Shown one piece after another: positions 45,140 to 53,854 of a stretch of DNA of 64,000 bases (the first letter of the stretch is position 1; each line of letters begins with the position of its first letter). Both the position numbers and the translations under genes were made by a program. Origin of the DNA: JBBQFI01 sp038237805 (GTDB taxonomy: Bacteria; Verrucomicrobiota; Verrucomicrobiia; Chthoniobacterales; UBA10450); the NCBI GenBank assembly GCA_038237805.1, contig JBBRYI010000006.1, positions 1-64,000 on the forward strand, read 5' to 3'. The notes under the pieces are model-generated. The model was not told the DNA's origin. It made no database searches and worked only from the letters and a program-made list of their open reading frames with translations.

Positions 45140-45182
45140 GATCCCACGGCGCCATTGCTTGAGGCAAGCACCTCTACATCAT
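45140..45182. repeat. Half palindromic element
   Basis: GGCGCCATTGCTTGAGGCAA and AAGCACCTCTACATCATT match the right half of the elements at 43338-43405 and 32051-32117; the left half is missing. A decayed copy upstream of ftsK. Confidence 0.6.
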
Positions 45183-45217
45183 TGAAAGAAGCATCGGGCA
45201 GATTACTATGATGCACC

Positions 45218-47671
45218 GTGGCCAGATCGAGTAAAAACAACGCGTGGAATGAAGTCTTTGCCATCGTTCTGCTTGGCGTCGGAACGCTGCTCTTTCTGGC
45301 GTTGATTTCTTACGTGCCGAAGGATCTGCCTTCGTGGGTCCCGTTTAGTCATCTTTCGCCGCCGAATTCGCCGGCGCAAAATTTCATCGGCCCGCTTGGC
45401 GCGATCGTGGCGGGCTTTTGTTATTTTATGATCGGCGGGGCGTCCTATTTCCTCGCCGCGATCCTGCTCGGATTCGGTGGGGCGAAATTGTTTTCGGCAC
45501 GGTTACGCATGACGCCGCGCGCGCCGTGGATCGTGCTCTTTATCGCGTCCGGCGCATGCCTGCTGCATTTGCAGCATCACTTTCTCGCGAACTGGCACTC
45601 GGCTTTTAACATTCAGGGGCCGGGCGGCTGGGTCGGTTATTATTTCGGACGGAGGATTCTGCAAAGCACGATGGGGCGCGTCGGCTCCGTTATCTTATTA
45701 AGCGGCGTTTACCTAACGAGTCTCATCCTGATGACAGGACTGAGGCCTATTCATCTCGTTAGGCAAAGTGTGGCCGGAGTCCATAATGCCATGGCGCGAT
45801 TGCGTGAATGGCAACTGAATCGCCGGATGCGGACTTCCGACCTGAAAGGCCAGCTCGAGATCAGCCAGCGCGAACTCGCCAAACAACAGCGATCGATCGA
45901 GAAGCAACTTAAGAGAAAAGGCGCACCGGTGTCCGAATCCGCGGCAGCATTTGTTCCGCCGGAAGAGCTGGCCAACCGTCCAAAACCAAAAGTGGTCGAT
46001 ACGACGGCGCTGCCTAACGAGTCGTTATCGGGACGGAAAAAGCCCTCCCTGGCCGAGCTGCGTAGCGCCGATAAGAAAGCTACAGCCGCGTCCAGCCTAA
46101 CGAGTCGAACATGGGATGCGAAAAACTATACGCTGCCAGGAATTGATTTGCTGGAAGAGCACGATCTCGAAGGGCGCACTGCGGCCGATCCGGCGGAGCT
46201 GGAGCGCATTCAGCAAACACTCATTGAAACGCTCGGGCAATTTGGCATCGCCGTGGCTGCAGGGGATATCACGAAAGGCCCGACGATAACGCGCTACGAA
46301 GTCTATCCGGCCAAAGGGGTGCGCGTGGACAAAATCGTGAGTCTCGAACGTGATCTCGCACGCGCAACGCGAGCGGAGCGGATCAATATTCTGGCGCCGA
46401 TTCCGGGCAAGGATACGGTCGGGATCGAGCTCGCAAACAGTCGCAAAGTGATGGTGACATTGCGCGAGCTGTTGCAATCGAATGATTGGGAGGAGTCGAA
46501 GACGCGCGCTAAAATTCCGCTCGCGCTCGGCAAAGATGTCTACGGCAAGGCGATCATCGCCGACCTCGCGCAAATGCCGCATTTGCTCGTGGCCGGGACG
46601 ACTGGAAGCGGAAAGAGCGTCTGTATCAATGCGCTCATCGCGAGCATGCTCTATCGATTCACGCCGGAGGAAATGCGCTTCATTATGATCGATCCAAAGG
46701 TGGTCGAGCTGCAGCATTACACTTCGCTGCCGCACCTTGCGTTTCCGGTCGTGACTGATCCGAAGAAGGTGCTGCTCGCTTTGCGATGGGTGATCGATGA
46801 AATGGAGAAGCGCTACAAGATTTTTGCACAGGCTGGAGTGCGCAACGTCACAAGTTTCAATGCGCGGCCCGCGAAAAAGACGCAGAAAGAATTGGATGAT
46901 GTAGCTGCCGCCGTCACTGGCGGCAGGGAATTACGCAGTGATAGCGGTTCTGCCGCTGAGACAGCGGCAGTTACAATGAAGGTTCCGCGTGATGATGAGC
47001 TCATCATTCCGGATAAAATTCCGTACATTGTCGTCATTATCGATGAGCTGGCCGATTTGATGCAGACGGCGCCGGCGGATGTGGAGAGCGCGATTGCACG
47101 CATCACGCAAATGGCGCGCGCGGCCGGCATTCACATCATCGTCGCCACGCAGACGCCGCGGGCCGATGTCATCACAGGAGTGATCAAGGCGAACATTCCC
47201 AGCCGCATCGCGTTCCAGGTTGCATCAAAGATCGATAGTCGTGTGATTCTCGACGAGAACGGCGCCGATCGTTTGTTAGGCCAAGGCGATATGCTTTATC
47301 TGCCTCCGAGCACGTCGCGCTTGATCCGCGCTCAAGGTGTTCTCGTTACAGACGAAGAGATTCACCGCGTCGTTGAGTTTGTGGCTGCTCAAAGTCCACC
47401 CGCTTTCGACGCGGAAATGCACGAGAAATTGCAAGCGACGGCCGCCCCCGCCGAAGAAGTTTCAGATGAAGACGAAGAATTGGTCGAGAAATGTCTGGAG
47501 ATCATCCGGCAGGAAAAGCGCGCCTCGACTTCGCTCCTGCAGCGGCGTTTGCGTCTGGGCTACACGCGCGCGGCGCGCATCGTTGATATCCTGGAGCAGC
47601 GCGGAATTTTAGGGCCAGGCGAAGGCGCGAAGCCGCGCGAGATTCTCGTCGATCTCGACGCCGCTGTTTAA
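45218..47671 (+). CDS. ftsK: FtsK/SpoIIIE DNA translocase
   Basis: Hexameric dsDNA pump at the division septum, aiding chromosome dimer resolution and segregation. 817 residues from the GTG at 45218. Four N-terminal membrane segments (to about residue 185), a short linker (about 190-310), then the motor: LLVAGTTGSGKSVCINALI (Walker A) near 462, FIMIDPKVVELQHYTSLPHL, IVVIIDELADLMQTAP (Walker B) near 605, ATQTPRADVITGVIKANIPS. The C-terminal winged-helix gamma domain (STSLLQRRLRLGYTRAARIV) reads polarity sequences. Odd: an in-frame palindromic element just before Walker B (46898-46977) and four exact CCTAACGA motifs in 45712-46103. Confidence 0.95.
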   Translation: MARSSKNNAWNEVFAIVLLGVGTLLFLALISYVPKDLPSWVPFSHLSPPNSPAQNFIGPLGAIVAGFCYFMIGGASYFLAAILLGFGGAKLFSARLRMTPRAPWIVLFIASGACLLHLQHHFLANWHSAFNIQGPGGWVGYYFGRRILQSTMGRVGSVILLSGVYLTSLILMTGLRPIHLVRQSVAGVHNAMARLREWQLNRRMRTSDLKGQLEISQRELAKQQRSIEKQLKRKGAPVSESAAAFVPPEELANRPKPKVVDTTALPNESLSGRKKPSLAELRSADKKATAASSLTSRTWDAKNYTLPGIDLLEEHDLEGRTAADPAELERIQQTLIETLGQFGIAVAAGDITKGPTITRYEVYPAKGVRVDKIVSLERDLARATRAERINILAPIPGKDTVGIELANSRKVMVTLRELLQSNDWEESKTRAKIPLALGKDVYGKAIIADLAQMPHLLVAGTTGSGKSVCINALIASMLYRFTPEEMRFIMIDPKVVELQHYTSLPHLAFPVVTDPKKVLLALRWVIDEMEKRYKIFAQAGVRNVTSFNARPAKKTQKELDDVAAAVTGGRELRSDSGSAAETAAVTMKVPRDDELIIPDKIPYIVVIIDELADLMQTAPADVESAIARITQMARAAGIHIIVATQTPRADVITGVIKANIPSRIAFQVASKIDSRVILDENGADRLLGQGDMLYLPPSTSRLIRAQGVLVTDEEIHRVVEFVAAQSPPAFDAEMHEKLQATAAPAEEVSDEDEELVEKCLEIIRQEKRASTSLLQRRLRLGYTRAARIVDILEQRGILGPGEGAKPREILVDLDAAV
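46898..46977. repeat. In-frame palindromic element in ftsK motor domain
   Basis: GATGTAGCTGCCGCCGTCAC and CTGAGACAGCGGCAGTTACA arms; translated as DVAAAVTGGRELRSDSGSAA and ETAAVT. It sits in a variable surface segment between Walker A and Walker B. Confidence 0.8.
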
Positions 47672-47693
47672 GACATCAGCTGCGGCTTTTTTT
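47660..47693 (+). terminator. Rho-independent-like terminator after ftsK
   Basis: GCCGC (last codons) pairs with GCGGC at 47682-47686, followed by seven T. The short 5-bp stem may extend through CTG/CAG with a bulge. Confidence 0.5.
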
Positions 47694-47803
47694 GTCAGTC
47701 GAGCGAAATGCCAGTCCGGCTCGGACCGAGACATCTCTTATCGATGCCCGACTAACAGCGAGAGATTCCTCGACTACGCTACGCTTCGCTCGGAATGACA
47801 ATA
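47694..47803. repeat. Palindromic element, family D copy
   Basis: GTCAGTCGAGCGAAATGCC, inner GACCGAGACATCTCTTATCG, then GAGAGATTCCTCGACTACGC and CTTCGCTCGGAATGACAA. An imperfect hairpin in the ftsK-hsp20 gap. Confidence 0.65.
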
Positions 47804-47908
47804 TGACGGGCGAGTAATTGCGCGAGCGCTCCTATTCCAAACGAGTTTTTGATTGCAATTTGACGTGAGGAAATTGGCAATCGCTATGCGCTCGTGGCAG
47901 ATTGGAGA

Positions 47909-48307
47909 ATGGATCCCATTCGTCGCCTCACGTTGCGCCTGCTGGAGGGAGCAGGGGCCGACATCAGCTATCACGTAGCGAATTTTCAATTCGCGCCGCC
48001 GACCTGGGAGCCGGCGATCAATGCTTATCGCTGCGAGCGGGGCATTCGCATCTGCGTGGATCTTGCCGGGGTCGATCGTAAAGCCATCGATTTGCGCATC
48101 GAACCGCACAGCTTCGTGATTCGCGGCAACCGCGAAGTGCCGGAGCCGAAAGATCCCGAAGGCCGCCCGCTCGAAATGTTAGCGATGGAAATCGATTACG
48201 GCCCGTTCGAGCGGAGTGTCGCCTTATTCGACGAGGTCGACATTGAAAAAGTGCACGCAGAACAAAAGGACGGGTTGCTCTGGATTCATTTGCCCTTTGC
48301 CTCATGA
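47909..48307 (+). CDS. Small heat-shock protein (Hsp20/alpha-crystallin)
   Basis: 132 residues from the ATG at 47909 with GGAGA immediately before it; a GTG at 47894 is an alternative. Alpha-crystallin domain: INAYRCERGIRICVDLAGVD, IDLRIEPHSFVIRGNREVPE, GPFERSVALFDEVDIEKVHA, DGLLWIHLP. ATP-independent holdase for unfolding proteins. The stop overlaps the lon start (ATGA), so chaperone and protease are coupled. Confidence 0.92.
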   Translation: MDPIRRLTLRLLEGAGADISYHVANFQFAPPTWEPAINAYRCERGIRICVDLAGVDRKAIDLRIEPHSFVIRGNREVPEPKDPEGRPLEMLAMEIDYGPFERSVALFDEVDIEKVHAEQKDGLLWIHLPFAS

Positions 48308-50751
48308 ACGAAAATCAAATCACGGTCCTACAAACGCCTAACGAATCGCAACCGATTCGTCCTACCGTTTCCGGCGTGGAAGAGCCTGAAGAAAGGATGC
48401 CCGCGATTCCGAGTGTGCTTTCGATCCTGCCTGTGCGGAGCTTCGTCATTTTTCCAGGAACGGTTTTGCCGCTGACAATTGGCCGCACGGCTTCGATCAA
48501 ATTGCTCGATGAAACTTTGCCGCAAAGCAAAGTCATCGGCCTGTTGACACAGCGGGATGAGAACAAGGAAGAACCGGAACCACAGGATCTTTATTCGGTC
48601 GGCACCGCTGCGATCGTTCTGAAACTTTTGCGACAGGCGGACAATTCATCTGTCGCGGTGGTGCAGGGACTGCGACGATTTTCGCTCCGTAAGATTGTGT
48701 CGACGCATCCGTATCTGCGCGCGGAAGTCGATTTGCTTGAGACGATCCGACCTGCGCCGAGCAAGGAATGGGAAGCGACCTTCCGCAATCTGCGCGATAC
48801 GGCGGCGAGATTATTCGAACTTTCGCCCGACATCCCGGAACAGGCGCGTGCCGCGGTTCTCAGCATCGATGATCCGGAGCAGTTGGTTGATTTCCTCGCG
48901 CCGAATCTGCAAGTCGATGCCGCGCAGAAGCAGTCCATTCTAGAAGAACTCGATTTGGAAAAACGGCTGCGCGCGGTGCAGACGAGCATTTCATCGCAGC
49001 TCGAGATCGCGCAAATCCAGCAGCGGTTGCAGAAAGATGTGCAGTCCCAATTTTCCGATGCACAGCGTCGCGCGTATTTGCGCGAACAACTGAAGGCGAT
49101 TCAGCGCGAGCTTGGCGAAGGCGAGGGGGCGGCGCAGGATCAAGTGGCGCAGCTGCGCACGCGACTGGAGGAAGCGAAGCCACCGGCGGATGTGCTCGCA
49201 CAAGCCGACCGCGAATTGAAGCGGCTCGATTTTATTCCGCCGGCGAGTCCGGAGTATTCCGTCATCGTCAGCTACATCGAGACGATCGCGGAACTTCCGT
49301 GGTCGAAGTTCAGCGAAGACAATATCGATCTCGATCAAGCGCAACAGATTCTCGATCGCGACCATTACGATCTGGAGAAGGTGAAGCGCCGGCTGATTGA
49401 ATATCTCGCGGTGCGGAAACTAAATCCGCAAGGGCAGGGCGCGATTCTTTGTTTGCTGGGCCCGCCCGGCGTTGGCAAGACAAGTCTCGGTCAATCCATC
49501 GCCGATGCGCTCGGCCGGAAATTTGCGCGCATGAGCCTGGGTGGAATTCGCGATGAAGCGGAGATTCGCGGACACCGGCGCACTTACATCGGCTCGATGC
49601 CGGGCCGTATCATTCAGGAACTGCGTCGTGTCGGCACACGCAATCCGGTTTTGATGTTGGATGAAATCGACAAGCTCGGCGCGGATTTTCGCGGCGATCC
49701 GGCGAGTGCATTACTGGAAGTGCTCGATCCACGGCAGAACAATGCGTTTGTCGATCGCTATCTCGATGTGCCCTTCGATCTTTCAAAAATCATTTTCATC
49801 GCCACGGCCAATTATGCGGATGGAATTCCCGAACCATTACGCGATCGCATGGAAACGATCTCCCTCCCCGGTTACACCGAACGCGAAAAGCTGGAGATCG
49901 CGCGCCGTTATCTCGTTAGGCGACAGCTCGAAGAGAATGGACTCAAGCCCGAGCAGTGTGAATGGGACGAGGAAGCGTTGGTGTTCGTGATCAGCGATTA
50001 TACGAGGGAGGCCGGCGTGCGAGAGTTGGAGCGGCAGATCGGCACAGTCATTCGTGCGGTCGCGGCGCAAGTGGCGCGCGGAAAAACCGAGCATGTCAAA
50101 ATTACGAGGGATTTCGTGGCGAAAACGCTTGGGCCGGTTCGTTATATTCACGAAACTCGACTTGCGACAAATAAGCCAGGAGTCGTTACGGGACTCGCTT
50201 ACACGCCGGTCGGTGGCGAAGTGCTGCATATCGAAGCAACGAAATACGCTGGCAAAGGAAACGTTACGCTCACTGGTCAGATTGGAAACGTGATGAAGGA
50301 ATCGGCGCAGGCTGCGCTCAGTCTGGTGCGAAGTCGCGATGGCGAGATGGGACTAAAGCCGGAAGATTTTCGCGATATGGACATTCACGTGCACGTTCCT
50401 GCGGGAGCGGTGCCAAAGGACGGGCCGTCGGCCGGCGTGGCGATGTTCACGGCGCTTGCGTCGCTCTTTAGTAATACGCCGGTGCGATCGGATGTCGCGA
50501 TGACCGGTGAAATTACGTTGCGCGGTTTGGTTTTACCGATCGGTGGATTAAAGGAAAAGAGTCTAGCCGCGCTGCGCGCGGGAATTACCACGGTGATCAT
50601 TCCAAAACTAAACGAGAAAGATCTTGTCGATGTTCCGGAAGAGGCGAAGCAAAAGCTCAAATTCGTTCCGGTTGAAACCGTCGATGAAGTATTGCGCATC
50701 GCGCTGGAGAAAAAGAGCAACGGCGCCGTGTCTGATAACGTACCGCCCTAA
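48304..50751 (+). CDS. lon: ATP-dependent protease Lon
   Basis: Cytoplasmic AAA+ serine protease degrading misfolded and regulatory proteins. 815 residues. N-terminal substrate domain (LSILPVRSFVIFPGTVLPLT), coiled-coil middle, AAA+ with CLLGPPGVGKTSLGQSIADA near residue 385 and PVLMLDEIDKLGADFRGDPA. The protease domain has the catalytic Ser in KDGPSAGVAMFTAL near 705 and the Lys in GLKEKSLAALRAG near 748. Motif copies at 48337-48344 (PNES) and 49913-49920 (LVR). Complete. Confidence 0.97.
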   Translation: MNENQITVLQTPNESQPIRPTVSGVEEPEERMPAIPSVLSILPVRSFVIFPGTVLPLTIGRTASIKLLDETLPQSKVIGLLTQRDENKEEPEPQDLYSVGTAAIVLKLLRQADNSSVAVVQGLRRFSLRKIVSTHPYLRAEVDLLETIRPAPSKEWEATFRNLRDTAARLFELSPDIPEQARAAVLSIDDPEQLVDFLAPNLQVDAAQKQSILEELDLEKRLRAVQTSISSQLEIAQIQQRLQKDVQSQFSDAQRRAYLREQLKAIQRELGEGEGAAQDQVAQLRTRLEEAKPPADVLAQADRELKRLDFIPPASPEYSVIVSYIETIAELPWSKFSEDNIDLDQAQQILDRDHYDLEKVKRRLIEYLAVRKLNPQGQGAILCLLGPPGVGKTSLGQSIADALGRKFARMSLGGIRDEAEIRGHRRTYIGSMPGRIIQELRRVGTRNPVLMLDEIDKLGADFRGDPASALLEVLDPRQNNAFVDRYLDVPFDLSKIIFIATANYADGIPEPLRDRMETISLPGYTEREKLEIARRYLVRRQLEENGLKPEQCEWDEEALVFVISDYTREAGVRELERQIGTVIRAVAAQVARGKTEHVKITRDFVAKTLGPVRYIHETRLATNKPGVVTGLAYTPVGGEVLHIEATKYAGKGNVTLTGQIGNVMKESAQAALSLVRSRDGEMGLKPEDFRDMDIHVHVPAGAVPKDGPSAGVAMFTALASLFSNTPVRSDVAMTGEITLRGLVLPIGGLKEKSLAALRAGITTVIIPKLNEKDLVDVPEEAKQKLKFVPVETVDEVLRIALEKKSNGAVSDNVPP

Positions 50752-50774
50752 CGTTTTTCGAAAAAGCGTCGGTC

Positions 50775-51419
50775 ATGGAAAGAACATTCCGCGATCGTGA
50801 AGATGCCGGACGGCAGTTGGCCGAGCCATTGAGCGTTTACGCGGATCGCGATGATGTCATCGTGCTGGGGTTGCCGCGTGGCGGAGTTCCAGTCGCCTAC
50901 GAGGTGGCAACACGATTGCGCGTTCCACTCGATGTTTTCGTCGTGCGCAAACTTGGCTTGCCGGGATACGAAGAGCTGGCGCTTGGGGCGATCGCCTCCG
51001 GCGGTGTGCGCGTGTTGAATCAAGATGTCGTGCGCATTCTTCCAGACCCGGATCGAATTGTGGAAGCGGTGACGGCGAACGAGCTGGTGGAGATGGACCG
51101 ACGCGAACGCACCTATCGTAATGATCGTCCGCCGCTCGATGTTCGGGGCCGCACCGTCATTCTTATCGATGATGGATTAGCAACGGGCGCAACGATGCAT
51201 GCGGCCGTGCAAGCGCTGCGCGAACACGAACCGGCAAAAATTGTCGTCGCGATACCAGTCTGTGCGCCGGAGACGTGCCGTGAAATGCAAAAATTTGCCG
51301 ACGAGATCGTCTGGCTTTTTGCGCCGGAATGGTTTCACGGCGTCGGACAGTTCTACGATGATTTTTCGCAAACGAGCGACGACGAAGTGCGGCGATTGCT
51401 GGTTGCGGCGGCGCGCTAA
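50775..51419 (+). CDS. Phosphoribosyltransferase-family protein
   Basis: 214 residues. GLPRGGVPVAYEVATRL near residue 36, VVRKLGLPGYEELALGAIA, and the PRPP motif VILIDDGLATGATMHAAVQA near 130. This subgroup often accompanies stress genes and its substrate is unknown; some homologs carry an alpha/beta hydrolase fusion, absent here. It follows lon by 23 bp and may belong to the same transcript. Confidence 0.88.
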   Translation: MERTFRDREDAGRQLAEPLSVYADRDDVIVLGLPRGGVPVAYEVATRLRVPLDVFVVRKLGLPGYEELALGAIASGGVRVLNQDVVRILPDPDRIVEAVTANELVEMDRRERTYRNDRPPLDVRGRTVILIDDGLATGATMHAAVQALREHEPAKIVVAIPVCAPETCREMQKFADEIVWLFAPEWFHGVGQFYDDFSQTSDDEVRRLLVAAAR

Positions 51420-51431
51420 CAACAATCCAAT

Positions 51432-51571
51432 CTGTAGCGGCGGTCTATGACCGTCGCTCGAATTCCTGTAGCAGTCGCCCTGTGGGCGACGCGAGCTGCG
51501 TTTCGCAAGAGCGCTTCGCATAGCGACGCGGCTACAGAAAGAATGCGACGGTCAGAGACCGCCGCTACAGA
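51432..51571. repeat. Nested palindromic elements
   Basis: The outer element (TCTGTAGCGGCGGTCTATGA ... GACCGCCGCTACAGA) matches the one in the DUF885 gene. Its loop is occupied by a second palindrome (about 51466-51539) beginning CCTGTAGCAGTCGCCCTGTG and ending GCGACGCGGCTACAGA. The right outer arm supplies the TAG stop of the downstream minus-strand dehydrogenase. Confidence 0.85.
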
Positions 51572-52548
51572 AGAAGCACGGCTGCGCCCTTGATCCGTCC
51601 GTCGCGTAACGCGGCAAGAGCTTCGTTCGCTTCCTCGAGTGGGAAAGTCTGCGTCGCAGTTTGAACCGGAACGCGTGCGGCGATCTCGAGGAATTCTTCT
51701 CCGTCGCTGCGAGTTAGGTTGGCGACCGAACAAATCGCGCGTTCTTCCCAAAGATCGCGATAAGGAAATGATGGTATGTCGTTCAAGTGAATTCCGCCAC
51801 AGACAACCGTTCCACCTTTATCGAGCGCGCGAAGCGCCGTTGGCACAAGCGCGCCAACGGGTGCGAAAATTATCGCAGCATCCAATTTTTCTGGCGGCGA
51901 GTCATCGGAATCGCCAGCCCAAACCGCACCGAGTTTGCGAGCAAATTTTTGACCTTCTAAATCGCCCGGGCGCGTAAAGGCAAAAACTTCGCGGTCTTGA
52001 AAGCACGCAACTTGGGTAATGATGTGGGCTGCGGCACCGAAACCGTAGATACCAACTCGTTTTGCGTCGTTCGTTTTTCGTAACGATCGATAGCCGATCA
52101 ATCCGGCGCAAAGCAGCGGCGCAGCGCGAACATCGTCAAAGACATCGGGAATCGGAAAGCAGAAGCGCTGGTCGGCGGCGGTGAACTCGGCGTAGCCGCC
52201 ATCGATTGTGTAACCGGTGAAACGCGCGTTATCGCAGAGATTCTCTCGATTGGACTGACAGAACTTGCATTGGCCGCATGTCCACCCGAGCCAGGGAATG
52301 CCGACGCGATCGCCAACGCGGAACCGATTTGCGTTATCGCCAAGCGCCTCAACCCGCCCCACGATTTCGTGGCCGAGGATTAACGGCAACTTTGGCGGCG
52401 ACAATTCTCCATCGCTGATGTGCAAATCGGTGCGACAGACTGCGCAGGCCGAGACTCGGACCAAAACCTGATCCGGGTTCGGACGCGGTGGCGCGAGGTT
52501 GCGCGAGACAAGCGGTGCTCCAACCTTTTCAAGCAGCATCGCGCGCAT
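51565..52548 (-). CDS. Zinc-dependent alcohol dehydrogenase
   Basis: 327 residues, medium-chain family, AdhA/AdhP-like. Catalytic zinc: ACAVCRTDLHISDGE and GHEIVGRVEALG; structural zinc cysteines in CGQCKFCQSNRENLC. NAD site VGIYGFGAAAHIITQVA near residue 165. The stop codon lies inside the palindromic element, so the last residues (VLLL) are element-derived. Confidence 0.92.
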   Translation of the reverse strand: MRAMLLEKVGAPLVSRNLAPPRPNPDQVLVRVSACAVCRTDLHISDGELSPPKLPLILGHEIVGRVEALGDNANRFRVGDRVGIPWLGWTCGQCKFCQSNRENLCDNARFTGYTIDGGYAEFTAADQRFCFPIPDVFDDVRAAPLLCAGLIGYRSLRKTNDAKRVGIYGFGAAAHIITQVACFQDREVFAFTRPGDLEGQKFARKLGAVWAGDSDDSPPEKLDAAIIFAPVGALVPTALRALDKGGTVVCGGIHLNDIPSFPYRDLWEERAICSVANLTRSDGEEFLEIAARVPVQTATQTFPLEEANEALAALRDGRIKGAAVLLL

Positions 52549-52581
52549 GCTGCTCTTCTTAACGCTAAGTTAACTGCCGCG

Positions 52582-52893
52582 CTACGCCGTTCGCGGTATC
52601 GTCGCCGTGGTGAATCCTTTTAACCCTCGCATTTTGAATGCGAGAATCATGAGTAGAATTCCGAAAACAAGCGCGAAGCTTCCAATCCACCAGACGAGGA
52701 TGAGGGCGCCAGGACCGGGTAAAAGGAAAAGGAGGACGCCGAAAACGATTGAGGCCAGGCCCGCAAGCACGAGCAGCCACTCGTTAGTTATTACTTTACG
52801 CAACTTGATCGCGGCGACGATTTCCATGATGCCGTTCACAATCGCCCATGCAGCGATCAAGATCAGCAGACCGAGCGCGGTGATCCTCGGCAT
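52582..52893 (-). CDS. DUF308/HdeD-like membrane protein, N-terminally short
   Basis: 104 residues from the ATG at 52893, with three to four membrane segments (LGLLILIAAWAIVNGIMEIV, WLLVLAGLASIVFGVLLFLL, LVWWIGSFALVFGILLMILA). HdeD proteins usually have six. The frame is open upstream to 53058, and NGGAIVLCHQAILHLTTFFM looks like the missing preceding helix, but it has no good start codon and overlaps the divergent ppk2 start. Either an unusual start or a decayed 5' end. HdeD is linked to acid resistance in enterics; role here unknown. Confidence 0.65.
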   Translation of the reverse strand: MPRITALGLLILIAAWAIVNGIMEIVAAIKLRKVITNEWLLVLAGLASIVFGVLLFLLPGPGALILVWWIGSFALVFGILLMILAFKMRGLKGFTTATIPRTA

Positions 52894-53022
52894 GAAAAAC
52901 GTCGTCAAGTGGAGGATAGCTTGATGGCAAAGAACTATCGCTCCACCATTTCGGTAAATGTAAGGGAGCAGCCGCAGTCGTTGATGGCGTTGCTGGCATA
53001 AAGCGACGAGATTTGGTCGGGA

Positions 53023-53826
53023 ATGAAAACGACAATTGTCACAGCGCGCCCCACCCACGAAATCAAGCTTTCCAAGATCGATCCCAACGAGACGGGTGGG
53101 TTCAATAAGGAAGAAGCGCTAGAGAAATTTTGTCAGCTTCGCGAAAAGATCAGCCAGCTTCAGGAAATTTTGTATGCCGAACATCGGCGCAGCTTGTTGC
53201 TCATTTTTCAAGCGATGGATACCGGCGGCAAAGACGGCGCGATCAAAAATTTTTGCGCGGGTCTTGATCCCGCTGGGATTCGAATCAACGATTTCAAAGC
53301 GCCATCTCAGGAAGAGCTCGATCACGATTTTCTCTGGCGTGCACATAAAGCGACGCCGGGCCATGGAATGATCGGGGTTTGGAATCGCTCGCACTATGAG
53401 GACGTGCTCATCGTGCGCGTGCACAAACTCGTGCCAAAAAAAGTTTGGAAAGCGCGCTACGATCAGATCAATCGTTTCGAGAAAAATCTGACGGAAAATG
53501 GAACGACGATTGTGAAGTTCATGCTCCACATCTCAAAAGATGAGCAGAAAAAGCGGCTCGAAGCGCGCCTCGGTGATCCGGAGAAATGGTGGAAGTTTAA
53601 TCCTAACGACGTCAAGGAACGCGCTTTTTGGGATGATTATCAGCGCGCCTATGAAGATGCGATCAACTGCTGCTCGACTGATTACGCCCCATGGCATGTC
53701 GTCCCCGCCAATCACAAATGGGCGCGCAATTTTTTTATCGTCAATAGAGTCTTGCGCGTCCTGAAGAACATGGATCCGCGCTATCCCAAGCTTTCGTTCG
53801 ATCCAAAGACAATTAAGATCGAGTGA
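53023..53826 (+). CDS. ppk2: Polyphosphate kinase 2
   Basis: Transfers phosphate between polyphosphate and nucleotides. 267 residues, single-domain. Walker A-like FQAMDTGGKDGAIKNFCAG near residue 63, the lid-region NRSHYEDVLIVRVHKLVPKK, and WKFNPNDVKERAFWDDY and YAPWHVVPANHKWARN near the C-terminus. The last 37 bases up to one base beyond the stop are repeated at 57774-57810, on the far side of the adjacent three-gene island. A motif copy at 53602-53609 encodes PND. Confidence 0.94.
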   Translation: MKTTIVTARPTHEIKLSKIDPNETGGFNKEEALEKFCQLREKISQLQEILYAEHRRSLLLIFQAMDTGGKDGAIKNFCAGLDPAGIRINDFKAPSQEELDHDFLWRAHKATPGHGMIGVWNRSHYEDVLIVRVHKLVPKKVWKARYDQINRFEKNLTENGTTIVKFMLHISKDEQKKRLEARLGDPEKWWKFNPNDVKERAFWDDYQRAYEDAINCCSTDYAPWHVVPANHKWARNFFIVNRVLRVLKNMDPRYPKLSFDPKTIKIE

Positions 53827-53827
53827 A
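53791..53827 (+). repeat. Direct repeat, left copy (3' end of ppk2)
   Basis: 37 bp beginning CTTTCGTTCGATCCAAAGAC, the last 12 codons of ppk2. The right copy at 57774-57810 differs at three positions: two third-codon silent changes and one GAG/GAT change. Candidate left attachment-type junction of the island. Confidence 0.8.
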
Positions 53828-53854
53828 TTTTACCGGTCGGGCCGTGCTGGTGGC

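Noticed and set aside
45712..46103. CCTAACGA as the FtsK-orienting polarity sequence (KOPS)
   Set aside because: KOPS are strongly strand-biased toward the terminus; this motif shows near balance on the two strands over 64 kb.
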